Shown here: positions 18,006 through 26,628 of the stretch, in pieces
Layout of the letters: every line of letters begins with the position of its first letter
How positions within the stretch are numbered: position 1 is the stretch's first letter
Origin: Ulvibacter sp. MAR_2010_11
GTDB taxonomy: Bacteria; Bacteroidota; Bacteroidia; Flavobacteriales; Flavobacteriaceae
DNA: 64,000 nucleotides
Assembly: GCF_002813135.1 (NCBI RefSeq)
Contig: NZ_PHTY01000001.1
Coordinates: 677,501-741,500 of the forward strand
Direction of reading: 5' to 3'
The notes under the pieces: generated by a model
The model's input: only the letters and a program-made list of their open reading frames with translations
Database searches by the model: none
Told to the model about the DNA's origin: nothing
Made by a program: the position numbers and the translations under genes

Positions 18006-19397
18006 ATGTTCGACTTTGTAAAATCACACCGAATCCCAATCCTTTTTGCCGCCATTAGTGTGGTGTTTTATATAAGTTTCGGGTACAATTTGGAACGAAG
18101 TGATTTTCTAAAGCTAAGCTTGTTGTACGCCGGATTATTTTTTTTGGCGTACAAGCTGATTCAAATTTCAAAAGACAGCTTTTGGTTGTTGGCAGGCTTC
18201 GGAGTAGTATTCCGATTGTTGTTTTTTACGAGTATCCCCAATCTTTCGCAGGATTTCTATCGGTTTTTATGGGATGGGCGATTGCTGTTACAAGGAGTGA
18301 GTCCGTATTTGTTTACACCACAAATGTATATGGACGCTACAATTTCGGTGGGTGCCGAAATTCCCCGGGCACAACTTTTGTATGAAGGTATGGGCGCCTT
18401 GAGTGCGGGGCATTTTAGCAATTATCCGCCTGTAAATCAATTATTCTTTGCCGTAGCGGCACTTTTTTCGGGGAAAAGCATAGTGGGATCGGTCGTGGTG
18501 CTTCGTGTAATTATGATACTTGCCGATCTTGGAATCTTATACTTCGGAAGGAAATTATTGAAAGTCCTTAATCTCAATCCCAATACTATTTTTTGGTATT
18601 TCCTGAATCCTTTTATTATTATCGAACTTACCGGCAACCTGCATTTTGAAGGAGTGATGCTTTTCTTCTTCATATGGGCTATCTACCTGCTTCATCAAAA
18701 AAAATGGCTTTGGGCTGCTGTTTTGGTGGGCCTTTCAATTTCAGTAAAATTAATTCCCTTGCTGTTTTTACCGTTGTTATATCAATACTTTATAAAAACC
18801 AGGGGTTCGAAAGCTTCAGGAGTTCTTTCATTGGTAAAATTTTATGCAGTAGTAGGGTTCACACTTGTCCTAAGTTTTGCACCATTTCTTTCTTCTGAAT
18901 TTATTTCAAATTTTAGCGGAACAATCGGGCTATGGTTTCAGGAATTTGAGTTTAATGCCAGTGTGCACTATATTCTGCGGTGGATTAGTTTTAAAACCAT
19001 AGGCTGGAATTTAATTGGTATCACCGGAAAGATCCTGCCAATTGTTGTGTTGCTCTTTGTACTCGGACTTACTTTTTTCAGAAAAAATAAATCAACTCAA
19101 GAACTTATCACGGCAATGGTTTGGGCGATTTCCTTTTATTTGCTGCTTTCCACGACAGTGCATCCCTGGTATTTGGCAACGCCTTTATTGCTTTCGGTAT
19201 TTACCCAATATAGGTTTCCGGTGGTTTGGAGTTTGATGGCAGTACTGAGTTATTCGGCTTATACTGCCGAAGGATTTCAGGAAAATGAACTCCTTATAGC
19301 CATTGAATATGCAGTGGTTATTGGGTATGCGGTTTGGGAAATCTACTTCAGAAAAACAAAAAACGCTCCTAAAAAAGAAGAATTTCTTACTTCATAA
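18006..19397 (+). CDS. Multi-spanning membrane glycosyltransferase (GT87/DUF2029-like mannosyltransferase)
   Basis: 463 residues, about 11-13 hydrophobic helices. The first loop has LSQDFYRFLWDGRLLLQGVSPYLF, the acidic periplasmic loop typical of GT-C polyprenyl-phosphate-sugar-dependent enzymes, and YPPVNQLFFA follows. It probably uses a lipid-linked sugar donor; the DPM1-like protein at 13434 could provide it, which is inference. It is likely co-transcribed with the TolB-like gene. It overlaps the VOC gene on the other strand by 11 bp at the stops. Confidence 0.78.
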   Translation: MFDFVKSHRIPILFAAISVVFYISFGYNLERSDFLKLSLLYAGLFFLAYKLIQISKDSFWLLAGFGVVFRLLFFTSIPNLSQDFYRFLWDGRLLLQGVSPYLFTPQMYMDATISVGAEIPRAQLLYEGMGALSAGHFSNYPPVNQLFFAVAALFSGKSIVGSVVVLRVIMILADLGILYFGRKLLKVLNLNPNTIFWYFLNPFIIIELTGNLHFEGVMLFFFIWAIYLLHQKKWLWAAVLVGLSISVKLIPLLFLPLLYQYFIKTRGSKASGVLSLVKFYAVVGFTLVLSFAPFLSSEFISNFSGTIGLWFQEFEFNASVHYILRWISFKTIGWNLIGITGKILPIVVLLFVLGLTFFRKNKSTQELITAMVWAISFYLLLSTTVHPWYLATPLLLSVFTQYRFPVVWSLMAVLSYSAYTAEGFQENELLIAIEYAVVIGYAVWEIYFRKTKNAPKKEEFLTS

Positions 19398-19794
19398 ATA
19401 CAGTTTCTCCGTCTTTGAAGCATTTAAATTCGATTACATAGCCGTTGGGATCCTTCAAAAAGAAAGACTGATGCTCTCCATTTTTACCTGCAAGGAAGTT
19501 GGTGACGTCTATATGGACATTCGATTTTAGTTTTTGATACAACTTATTCCATTCGGCTGTGTCTAAAATAACCCCAAAATGAAACGAGGGCAACACGGTA
19601 TTTTCAAAACCGTAACTGGCATAATCGAATTTAAATTTCCCCGATTTAATAAAGGTAATTTGATGGTTGAAAAGATTGATATCTACCCATTTTTCGGCAC
19701 GTCTTCCAACTTTGGCACCAACAATGGATGTGTAAAATTCCTGCGTAGTCTTGGTGCTAACGCACGGCAATGAAATATGAAATCTATTGTCCAT
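19387..19794 (-). CDS. VOC (glyoxalase/dioxygenase superfamily) protein
   Basis: 135 residues with the beta-alpha-beta-beta-beta repeats of the vicinal oxygen chelate fold: RFHISLPCVSTKTTQEFYTSIVGAKVG at the start and SFFLKDPNGYVIEFKCF at the end, which holds the metal-binding Glu in VIEFK. An His in FHISLP is a likely ligand. The reaction is unknown; the superfamily includes glyoxalase I, dioxygenases and resistance proteins. It lies downstream of the polyamine operon in the same orientation, 40 bp from the next gene. Confidence 0.82.
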   Translation of the reverse strand: MDNRFHISLPCVSTKTTQEFYTSIVGAKVGRRAEKWVDINLFNHQITFIKSGKFKFDYASYGFENTVLPSFHFGVILDTAEWNKLYQKLKSNVHIDVTNFLAGKNGEHQSFFLKDPNGYVIEFKCFKDGETVFMK

Positions 19795-19834
19795 ATCGAA
19801 TCGTTTTAGCAGAAATTAAATTACGAAATATTTC

Positions 19835-20155
19835 TTAATCAAAATCATCTTCTCCCGAAGATTCGTCTTCAATTTCTAATCCCTCAGCCGAAGTATCTTC
19901 ATCATCGAAATTATCGTCTTCGTCATAGTTTTCCATGGTGTCGGCCAGTCTCTGACTCACCTTCACAAGATAGATGGTGTCTTCGGTCTTTACTTCAACC
20001 GCTTCGATAATTTCATTTTGAGCATTTCGGAACACAATAATGTCATTCCCCTTATACCCATGCGGATACTTTTCAACCAGAAGGTCTAAAATTTCCTGAG
20101 TCAGTTTTTTAAAATCAACAATGACTCTTTTCAGTGTTGGTTGTTGCCCTTTCAT
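19835..20155 (-). CDS. Small conserved hypothetical protein with acidic tail
   Basis: 106 residues. The first about 70 residues form an alpha/beta unit (DFKKLTQEILDLLVEKYPHGY, IIVFRNAQNEIIEAVEVKTEDTIYLVKVS). The last 40 are strongly acidic, rich in Asp and Glu, and probably disordered. It follows the DHS-like gene by 2 bp and so is the last gene of the polyamine operon. I do not recognise a characterised family. The acidic tail could contact polyamines or basic surfaces, but that is speculation from charge alone. Confidence 0.75.
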   Translation of the reverse strand: MKGQQPTLKRVIVDFKKLTQEILDLLVEKYPHGYKGNDIIVFRNAQNEIIEAVEVKTEDTIYLVKVSQRLADTMENYDEDDNFDDEDTSAEGLEIEDESSGEDDFD

Positions 20156-20157
20156 AA

Positions 20158-21135
20158 TTACATGTCTAATAGGTATGCAAAAATTAGTGGAGCTACAATG
20201 GTAGCATCACTTTCTATAATATATTTTGGGGTATGAATATCCAGTTTCCCCCAGGTGATTTTTTCGTTAGGCACTGCCCCCGAATAACTTCCATAACTGG
20301 TAGTTGAGTCGCTTATCTGACAGAAATAACTCCAAAAAGGAGTGTCTGTCCGCTCCATATCCTGATACAACATAGGCACTACGCAAATAGGAAAATCACC
20401 GGCTATTCCTCCGCCAATTTGGAAGAAACCAATTCCTTTTTTAGAATTATCGGTATACCAATCGGCTAAAAAAGTCATGTATTCAATTCCGCTTTTCATG
20501 GTAGAGGCTTTCAATTCGCCTTTAAGCACGTAGCTGGCAAAAATATTTCCCATGGTACTATCTTCCCATCCCGGGCAGATAATAGGTAGGTTTTTCTCGG
20601 CAGCGGCATACATCCAGGAATCTTTTAAATCGATTTCGTAATGTTCTTCCATCACCCCGCTGAGTAATAATTTGTACATATATTCATGCGGAAGGTATCG
20701 CTCACCTTTGGCTTCGGCATCCATCCATATCTTTACAATATGCTCCTGAATTCTTCTGAAAGCTTCTTCTTCAGGGATACAGGTATCGGTCACACGGTTG
20801 AGGCCCTGTTCCAATAGATCCCATTCTTCCTGAGGGGTTAAATCTCTGTAATTGGGCACTCTTTTGTAATGCGAATGCGCCACGAGATTCATGATATCCT
20901 CCTCCAGATTGGCTCCGGTACAGGAAATAATATGTACTTTATCTTGGCGGATCATTTCAGCAAAAATCTTCCCCAATTCGGCAGTACTCATAGCACCTGC
21001 AAGGGAAACCAACATTTTTGCACCGTTTTGCAATTGCAATTCATATCCTTTGGCAGCATCTACCAAAGCAGCGGCATTAAAATGCAGATAGTATTTTTGG
21101 ATAAATTCTGAAATGGCTCCTTTTTTAGTAGTCAT
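20158..21135 (-). CDS. Deoxyhypusine synthase-family protein, probable homospermidine synthase
   Basis: 325 residues of the DHS fold. NAD-site segments such as LVSLAGAMSTAELG, ISCTGANLEED and GGGIAGDFPI are present, and the active-site lysine that forms the imine with the aminobutyl group is conserved as K297 in TWGKLDI. Bacteria lack the eIF5A substrate of eukaryotic DHS; bacterial members are known to make homospermidine or related polyamines from putrescine. The gene overlaps the agmatinase gene by 11 bp, so its putrescine substrate is made by the operon. The start at 21135 is the first after the agmatinase core; in-frame ATGs further upstream would overlap more. Confidence 0.85.
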   Translation of the reverse strand: MTTKKGAISEFIQKYYLHFNAAALVDAAKGYELQLQNGAKMLVSLAGAMSTAELGKIFAEMIRQDKVHIISCTGANLEEDIMNLVAHSHYKRVPNYRDLTPQEEWDLLEQGLNRVTDTCIPEEEAFRRIQEHIVKIWMDAEAKGERYLPHEYMYKLLLSGVMEEHYEIDLKDSWMYAAAEKNLPIICPGWEDSTMGNIFASYVLKGELKASTMKSGIEYMTFLADWYTDNSKKGIGFFQIGGGIAGDFPICVVPMLYQDMERTDTPFWSYFCQISDSTTSYGSYSGAVPNEKITWGKLDIHTPKYIIESDATIVAPLIFAYLLDM

Positions 21136-22060
21136 CTTCTTCGTCATTAAATTTTGAAATTTCTTTTTTCGATTCATGGAAGTTGCTTTCAAATTCATCT
21201 TCTTCATCGGTACCTACAAATTTATAGGTAAGCATTTTGTAATATAATTTTGCTGCCAGAAAATCTGAAGCTTTATCAACTGTATTTGGACACAATTCTA
21301 CAATATCGAAACCTACTACATTTCTTTCGGCAAAAACCTGTTTCAGGAAATCGAGCGTTTCGTACCAAAATAGTCCGCCCGGCTCCGGAGTTCCCGTTGA
21401 TGGCAAGATTGAAGGATCGAAAGCGTCCAAATCGAAAGTGATAAATACATTTTCTCCCAATGACTCGATCACATTATCTACCCAATAATCGTCCTTTGCC
21501 ATTTCGTGGGCGAAGAATACTTTTTCGGTATCCATTACGCGAGTTTCGGCAACGTCCATGCTTCGGATACCAACTTGTATTAGATTGGTCGTCTGACTCG
21601 CTTCATATACTGCACAGGCGTGATTACAAGTTGAACCATCGTATTCCTTTCGCAAATCGGCATGCGCATCGATGTGTAATACTGTTAAATCGTCAAAACA
21701 TTCATTAAAGGCTCTAATTGTTCCGATAGAAATACTGTGTTCCCCTCCGAAGATGGTTACAAATTTATTTCGGATAATATATTCCTTTGTTTTTTTATGG
21801 ACAGCGTCGACCATTGCTTCAGGCGAAGCATTTTCAGTAACAGGATCTGCAAGATGAATTCCCTGTTTGTACACTTCGGTTTCAGTTTCAATGTCGTATA
21901 ATTCCATGTTTTCGGAAGCGTGTAAAAAAGCCTGAGGTCCTTTATCGGCCCCTTTTTGCCAGGTGCTTGTTCCATCGTAGGGAACCGGAATTAATACAAT
22001 TTTACTTGTCTCCAACGCCCCGTATTGTTGTGGGATGCCGGCATACGTTTTAGTGCTCAT
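21125..22060 (-). CDS. speB: Agmatinase (ureohydrolase family)
   Basis: 311 residues with the three di-manganese motifs of ureohydrolases: GGEHSISIG, HIDAHADLR and FDLDAFDPSILPSTGTPEPGG. It converts agmatine to putrescine and urea in the cytoplasm. The arginase/agmatinase choice rests on context: the gene before it encodes an arginine decarboxylase and overlaps it by 11 bp. The C-terminus (about 290-311) is an acidic extension (DEEDEFESNFHESKKE) beyond the catalytic core. Confidence 0.92.
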   Translation of the reverse strand: MSTKTYAGIPQQYGALETSKIVLIPVPYDGTSTWQKGADKGPQAFLHASENMELYDIETETEVYKQGIHLADPVTENASPEAMVDAVHKKTKEYIIRNKFVTIFGGEHSISIGTIRAFNECFDDLTVLHIDAHADLRKEYDGSTCNHACAVYEASQTTNLIQVGIRSMDVAETRVMDTEKVFFAHEMAKDDYWVDNVIESLGENVFITFDLDAFDPSILPSTGTPEPGGLFWYETLDFLKQVFAERNVVGFDIVELCPNTVDKASDFLAAKLYYKMLTYKFVGTDEEDEFESNFHESKKEISKFNDEEDDY

Positions 22061-23447
22061 AACCTAAAATATTTAACAATTGTTTGCTTGTTTGTTGTTC
22101 TGAAAATAATTTTGTCGTGATGTTTCCATCCTTGTCTTTATTAATTAAAACATGCTTTGGCGAAGGAATTAGACAGTGTTGTAAACCGCCAAAACCTCCT
22201 ATTGTTTCCTGATAGGCTCCTGTGTTGAAGAAACCTATATACAACGGTCTGTCTCTTCTGAATTTTGGTAGATAAATGGCATGCATGTTCTGTTCACTGT
22301 TGTAATAATCGTCACTATCGCAAGTAAGTCCACCCAATAAAATACGTTCGTACTCATCGTTCCACCTGTTAATTGCCAAAAGTATAAATCGCTTGCTAAT
22401 AGCCCAGGTATCCGGCAAAGTAGTAATAAATGACGAATTAATCATATTCCACTTTTCACGGTCGTTCTGTTGCTTCTGATAAAGTATTTCATAAATCGCA
22501 CCCCCACTCTCACCTACTGTAAAACTACCGAACTCGGTAAAAATATTAGGAACCGCAACATCGGCATCTTGACAGGTGATGTTTATTTGATTGATGATTT
22601 CATCGATCATATATTGGTAATCGTATTCGAAGGCTAGCGAGTTTTTTATAGGAAAGCCGCCGCCAATATTCAAGCTGTCTAAGGTTGGGCATATCTTTTT
22701 CAACCTTGTATAGACCGTAAGACATTTTACCAATTCGTTCCAGTAGTAGGCTGTATCGCGAATACCGGTATTGATAAAAAAGTGAAGCATTTTGAGCTCT
22801 ACCTTTTTGTTGTCCTTGATTTGTTTTTCGTAGAAGGGAACAATGTTTTTGTAGCCAATGCCCAAACGAGAAGTATAAAATTCGAACTTAGGCTCTTCTT
22901 CTGAAGCGATGCGAATACCTACCTTGAATTTCCCTTTAATCGCCTCATTTAAGAGTCCGATTTCTTCGTAATTGTCGATTATGGGAATACAGTTTTTATG
23001 ACCTGAATTTATCAGTCGGCCAATATTCTCGATGTATTGTTCCCGTTTAAACCCGTTACAGATTACATAAGTCTTATCGGTCACGCGTCCTTCTGCCTTT
23101 AGATTTTCAACTATATCTATGTCGAATGCCGAAGAAGTTTCTATATGAATGTCGTTCTCCAGAGCCTCATGCAACACATGTTTAAAATGTGAACTTTTGG
23201 TGCAATAGCAGTAATTGTAAGTGCCTTTATAGTTTTGCTTTTCGATGGCATCGCCAAACCAACGCTTGGCGCGATTTATATTTTCTGAAATTTTTGGTAA
23301 GTATGTAAATTTTAACGGAGCTCCATATTCTTCTACCAGAGCCATTAAATCGATCCCGTGAAATTCTAAAGTAGATTCGTTTAAGGTGAACTCTTCCTGT
23401 GGAAAATCGTAGGTCTGACTAATCAAGTCAATATATTTGGTATTCAT
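22050..23447 (-). CDS. Biosynthetic arginine decarboxylase, alanine racemase-fold (type III)
   Basis: 465 residues. PLP-binding lysine K84 in YCYCTKSSHF, the glycine-rich phosphate loop NIGGGFP, EFGSFTVGESGG and a C-terminal CDSDD segment for substrate binding. It is shorter than the roughly 630-residue SpeA of enterobacteria, as is usual for this Bacteroidota group. It makes agmatine from arginine, the first step of the operon. The assignment over diaminopimelate or ornithine decarboxylase rests on the agmatinase partner and overall similarity. It is the first gene of a four-gene operon transcribed toward 19835. Confidence 0.88.
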   Translation of the reverse strand: MNTKYIDLISQTYDFPQEEFTLNESTLEFHGIDLMALVEEYGAPLKFTYLPKISENINRAKRWFGDAIEKQNYKGTYNYCYCTKSSHFKHVLHEALENDIHIETSSAFDIDIVENLKAEGRVTDKTYVICNGFKREQYIENIGRLINSGHKNCIPIIDNYEEIGLLNEAIKGKFKVGIRIASEEEPKFEFYTSRLGIGYKNIVPFYEKQIKDNKKVELKMLHFFINTGIRDTAYYWNELVKCLTVYTRLKKICPTLDSLNIGGGFPIKNSLAFEYDYQYMIDEIINQINITCQDADVAVPNIFTEFGSFTVGESGGAIYEILYQKQQNDREKWNMINSSFITTLPDTWAISKRFILLAINRWNDEYERILLGGLTCDSDDYYNSEQNMHAIYLPKFRRDRPLYIGFFNTGAYQETIGGFGGLQHCLIPSPKHVLINKDKDGNITTKLFSEQQTSKQLLNILGYEH

Positions 23448-23786
23448 GTTTTGCGGTTATTGAAATTTGAAATTAAGAATAATAATGGAAATACTTCAAG
23501 AAATGGGAAGTATAACAAAAATTTAACCTGAATATCAGATACGAATAGGGTTTAGCCAGTAGGCTAATCGTTGTTGTAGAAGTTCTCTGCCTGTTAACAT
23601 AGTAAAAGCGGAAGCTAGCTTTAGAATTTGGTTATCCGCCTGGCGGACTGTCTTTGAATTTAACTTCCGATTCTTCAAAAACCCAAACATAGAAACAGGA
23701 TTCAATTTGTTCAGCTAAATGCGGGACAAAAGAACTAAAAAAAATTGAAACGCAAAGTAATTTTAATTTTTTTTTGAAATGAAGAT
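23448..23786. other. Intergenic region upstream of the arginine decarboxylase gene
   Basis: 339 bp without a convincing gene, between two minus-strand genes. It must hold the polyamine operon promoter, but I find no clean TAnnTTTG box with a -33 partner on the minus strand. A short palindrome TCCGCC-T-GGCGGA lies at 23635-23647 and resembles the core of REP-like repeats in this group. A 67-residue open frame on the minus strand across it has no recognisable features. Confidence 0.5.
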
Positions 23787-24647
23787 TTACAACATGGAAA
23801 AGAGCTCCACTTCGGCTTTCGATAGATGTTTCCAATTACCTCTGGGCAAATCCTTTTTGGTAAGATGCGCAAGTGTCACGCAATCTACTTTTACCAAATC
23901 GTACCCCAGATGTTCAAATATATTTCGAATCACACTATTCCCCATGTGTTTGATCTTTATACCCACTTCTTTTTTAGGGGCATTGGTGACATAACTCACC
24001 TCTTCTACATATATTTCTTTTCCTTCTATTTTTAAGCCTTCCGCGATTTTCTGAAGATCGGTTGGTTTTAAATTTTTATCGAGTTCGACATGAAACAAAC
24101 GAGCCATTCCTTTTTTGCTCAATTTTTCCTTTAGTTGGTCGTCATTGGTAAACAATAGCAATCCGGTAGCATTTCTGCCCAATCTTCCTATGGGAGTAAT
24201 ACGTGCGTTGGTAGCATTGGCAACTAAGTCCATAACCGTATTTCCCTTACTATCGCTGGTAGTTGTTGCAAAACCTTTTGGCTTGTTCAATAAAACGTAA
24301 GTATTTGGTTCGGGGTTAATTCGACGGCCATCAAAACGTACATCGTCTTCAAGTTTCACCTGATAGCCCATCTCGTTAATTATTTTTCCATTAACTGTTA
24401 CCAATCCTGTGGCAATATAAGTATCTGCTTCACGTCTTGAGCAGATTCCACTATTTGAAATGTATTTGTTTAAACGAATCCCATCCCTCTTTTTAACCGG
24501 CTTACTAACGGTATTTTGTCTTCCTGAAGGCCTGTTCGTATTTTCCTTTTTAAAGGGAGCATTTCCTCTGGCACTGCTTCTCTTCCTATTGTTATCCTCT
24601 CCTCGTCCCGAAGTCTTTCCTTTTCCACTTGTGTCTTGTCTGCTCAT
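23787..24647 (-). CDS. RsuA/RluB-family pseudouridine synthase homologue, catalytic Asp replaced
   Basis: 286 residues: a basic low-complexity N-terminus (1-55), an S4 RNA-binding domain (IRLNKYISNSGICSRREAD, 57-75) and a synthase domain with VLLNKPKGFATTTSD. The motif that normally reads GRLD-x-x-T-x-GLLL with the catalytic Asp reads GRLGRNATGLLLF here, so position 157 is Gly. The conserved Tyr of the next motif appears as Phe185 (ARLFHVELD). Both changes are direct readings of the DNA. The protein may bind rRNA without isomerising uridine, or use another residue. Confidence 0.85.
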   Translation of the reverse strand: MSRQDTSGKGKTSGRGEDNNRKRSSARGNAPFKKENTNRPSGRQNTVSKPVKKRDGIRLNKYISNSGICSRREADTYIATGLVTVNGKIINEMGYQVKLEDDVRFDGRRINPEPNTYVLLNKPKGFATTTSDSKGNTVMDLVANATNARITPIGRLGRNATGLLLFTNDDQLKEKLSKKGMARLFHVELDKNLKPTDLQKIAEGLKIEGKEIYVEEVSYVTNAPKKEVGIKIKHMGNSVIRNIFEHLGYDLVKVDCVTLAHLTKKDLPRGNWKHLSKAEVELFSML

Positions 24648-24661
24648 AATCTAATTTTTTG

Positions 24662-24669
24662 CAAAGATA
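24662..24669 (-). promoter_or_regulatory. Probable -7 promoter box for the pseudouridine synthase-like gene
   Basis: On the minus strand the sequence reads TATCTTTG, an exact TAnnTTTG box of the main Bacteroidota sigma factor, 14 bases before the start codon at 24647. The predicted leader is about 8 bases. No TTTG is present at the usual -33 distance, so confidence is moderate. Confidence 0.5.
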
Positions 24670-24720
24670 GTGTAAGAAGTGGAATGCGCTAAGCTGAAAG
24701 TCAAAAGTTTATTGCGCAAT

Positions 24721-25674
24721 TCAATCTTCAAATCCGATGGTAGATTGACGCTCTCTGTTTACAATTAACTTGGTGACATCAGGCCTTGAATAATGCCCAA
24801 CCGGATCGAAGTTTTGACGTTCTTCGAGAACGCGATTAAAATCGAGGGTGTGGTAGATATTTCCTTCTTTATTAAGGACCGGCTTTACCAGCCATTCTCC
24901 GTCAGGGCCTGCGATACAACTTCCGCCGTTTGCCAGAATTTTCGGGGATTTCTCGAAAATCTTTTCCAAATGCGGCGTGTTTTGAGGGAAATCTTCAATT
25001 TTCATTAGAGCAGAAACCGAAATTACAAAGCTTCTCGATTCCCGGGCTATAAAACGGGTGATGTCCTTGGTGTTATGGTCGCTGCCGGGCCATACGGCCA
25101 CGTGCAGGTCTTCGCCCTGCGCGTAGAGCGAAGCTCTTGGCAGCGGCATCCAGTTTTCCCAGCAGTTTAATCCTCCAACCGTAAATTGTTTTAGAGGATG
25201 TGTTCTCAATCCGTTGCCATCCCCCATAGACCATGTAAGCCTCTCGTCGTGAGTAGGTTGTAATTTGCGATGTACCGACTGAATTTTCCCGGAAGCATCA
25301 ATATAGACCAAAGAAGCATACAAACTATGTCCTCCGCGATCTGTGGGGCGCTCGATTATTCCCAGATAGACAGCCATTTTATGTTGCTTCGCCAGCTCGC
25401 AGATTGCATCGAGATCTCCTTTTTCGATAGTAACCGCATTGCGAACATAATGCGCATGAAGTTCCTTATTGATTTTGGTATCCCACGCTGCACCATCTGT
25501 TAGTGCGAGCCAAAACGGATATCCGGGCAACAATCCCTCTCCAAAAACAATCAATTCGGCTTCGTTTTTAGCAGCTATGGTAATTTGCTTTTTAATTTTC
25601 TGAAGTGTTTCTGCCTTGTTTAGCCAGACAGGAGCTATTTGGGCGAGGGCAACTTTTAGAAGATTCTCTTTCAT
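24721..25674 (-). CDS. Nitrilase (carbon-nitrogen hydrolase family)
   Basis: 317 residues with an intact Glu-Lys-Cys triad: E46 in IVFGEGLLPGYPFW, K137 in HRKLQPTHDERL and C171 in GGLNCWENWMPL. The CWENWMPL form and the E-G-x-x-P-G-Y-P-F-W stretch point to the true nitrilase branch (aliphatic or aryl) rather than amidases. It would hydrolyse a nitrile to the acid and ammonia in the cytoplasm. It lies 8 bp after the UbiA gene and probably shares its transcript. The natural nitrile is unknown. Confidence 0.88.
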   Translation of the reverse strand: MKENLLKVALAQIAPVWLNKAETLQKIKKQITIAAKNEAELIVFGEGLLPGYPFWLALTDGAAWDTKINKELHAHYVRNAVTIEKGDLDAICELAKQHKMAVYLGIIERPTDRGGHSLYASLVYIDASGKIQSVHRKLQPTHDERLTWSMGDGNGLRTHPLKQFTVGGLNCWENWMPLPRASLYAQGEDLHVAVWPGSDHNTKDITRFIARESRSFVISVSALMKIEDFPQNTPHLEKIFEKSPKILANGGSCIAGPDGEWLVKPVLNKEGNIYHTLDFNRVLEERQNFDPVGHYSRPDVTKLIVNRERQSTIGFED

Positions 25675-25682
25675 GGTAACAA

Positions 25683-26588
25683 TTATAAAATACGATTCAG
25701 TAATACATCAACATCGATAAGTACAATACTGAAAACGCCAATTACGATAATAAATTTAAGGATATTATGTAAGATGACGTAATGTATTTTTTTTTCGGAA
25801 TACCACAGGACAAGCAAGAAAACGATGAGGGACAAAATACTTCCGTAGAAAAAGTAATGCATATAGCCAATTTCAAATTTGGTAATCAGTAAAAAAGCGG
25901 GAAGCAGGGTGAGCAAACTTAATAAGGTAAGCATCCTCTTGGAAACTATTTCGCCGTATACCACGGGGATAGTACGATAATTCTGTGCCAAATCGCCTTG
26001 CAGATTTTCGAGATCTTTCACCAATTCACGCATGGAAATAATAAGAAAAAGGAAGGTAGCATGTACAAAAATTACCAAATCGAAGTTGCCGTAATAGATA
26101 AAGACCGCAAAGAAAGGTACAACCGCCAGGATTGCCGCAGTAATATTTCCAATAAAGGGGTATTTTTTCAGTTTATGCGAATAGAACCAGATTCCGAAGA
26201 TATACAATGAAAAAAATACCACGGCTCTAAATGAAACGTAGCTGGCAAAAACAACCGATAAAAAATTGAAAATAAAGTAGGCCGATAATTTGGTGCGCTG
26301 ACTCACCAGCTTGTCCAACATGGTTTTTCGCGGCCGATTGATTAAGTCCTTTTCGCTGTCGTAGAAACTATTGATAATGTATCCTCCTGCAATTGCCGAA
26401 GCAGATGCCAATACCAGCATTAACAAATTTATGTCGAAAAGCACTTTTTTAACAGGAAGCTTCGGAGCTAAAATATATACCGAAGTGAGGTATTGCGCCA
26501 GTACAATAACCAAAATGTTGTAACCACGAATGATTGAAAACAAACTGAAAAACTTTATTAAAAAGTGTTTTTGTTTTCTGGTGAACAT
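25683..26588 (-). CDS. UbiA-family prenyltransferase (GGGP geranylgeranyltransferase-like)
   Basis: 301 residues with about eight or nine helices and the polyprenyl-diphosphate motif N73-x3-D77-x3-D81 (NSFYDSEKD, then LINRPRKTML). A second acidic motif appears as VKDLENLQGD. It attaches an isoprenoid chain to a lipid acceptor in the membrane. Homologues in Bacteroidota are often labelled geranylgeranylglycerol-phosphate geranylgeranyltransferase; I cannot confirm the acceptor. It is next to the mevalonate-type kinase, which matches an isoprenoid theme. Confidence 0.82.
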   Translation of the reverse strand: MFTRKQKHFLIKFFSLFSIIRGYNILVIVLAQYLTSVYILAPKLPVKKVLFDINLLMLVLASASAIAGGYIINSFYDSEKDLINRPRKTMLDKLVSQRTKLSAYFIFNFLSVVFASYVSFRAVVFFSLYIFGIWFYSHKLKKYPFIGNITAAILAVVPFFAVFIYYGNFDLVIFVHATFLFLIISMRELVKDLENLQGDLAQNYRTIPVVYGEIVSKRMLTLLSLLTLLPAFLLITKFEIGYMHYFFYGSILSLIVFLLVLWYSEKKIHYVILHNILKFIIVIGVFSIVLIDVDVLLNRIL

Positions 26589-26628
26589 CCTTAAGTAAAT
26601 TTAGAAATCTTCGCAGTGTCTACTGCAT

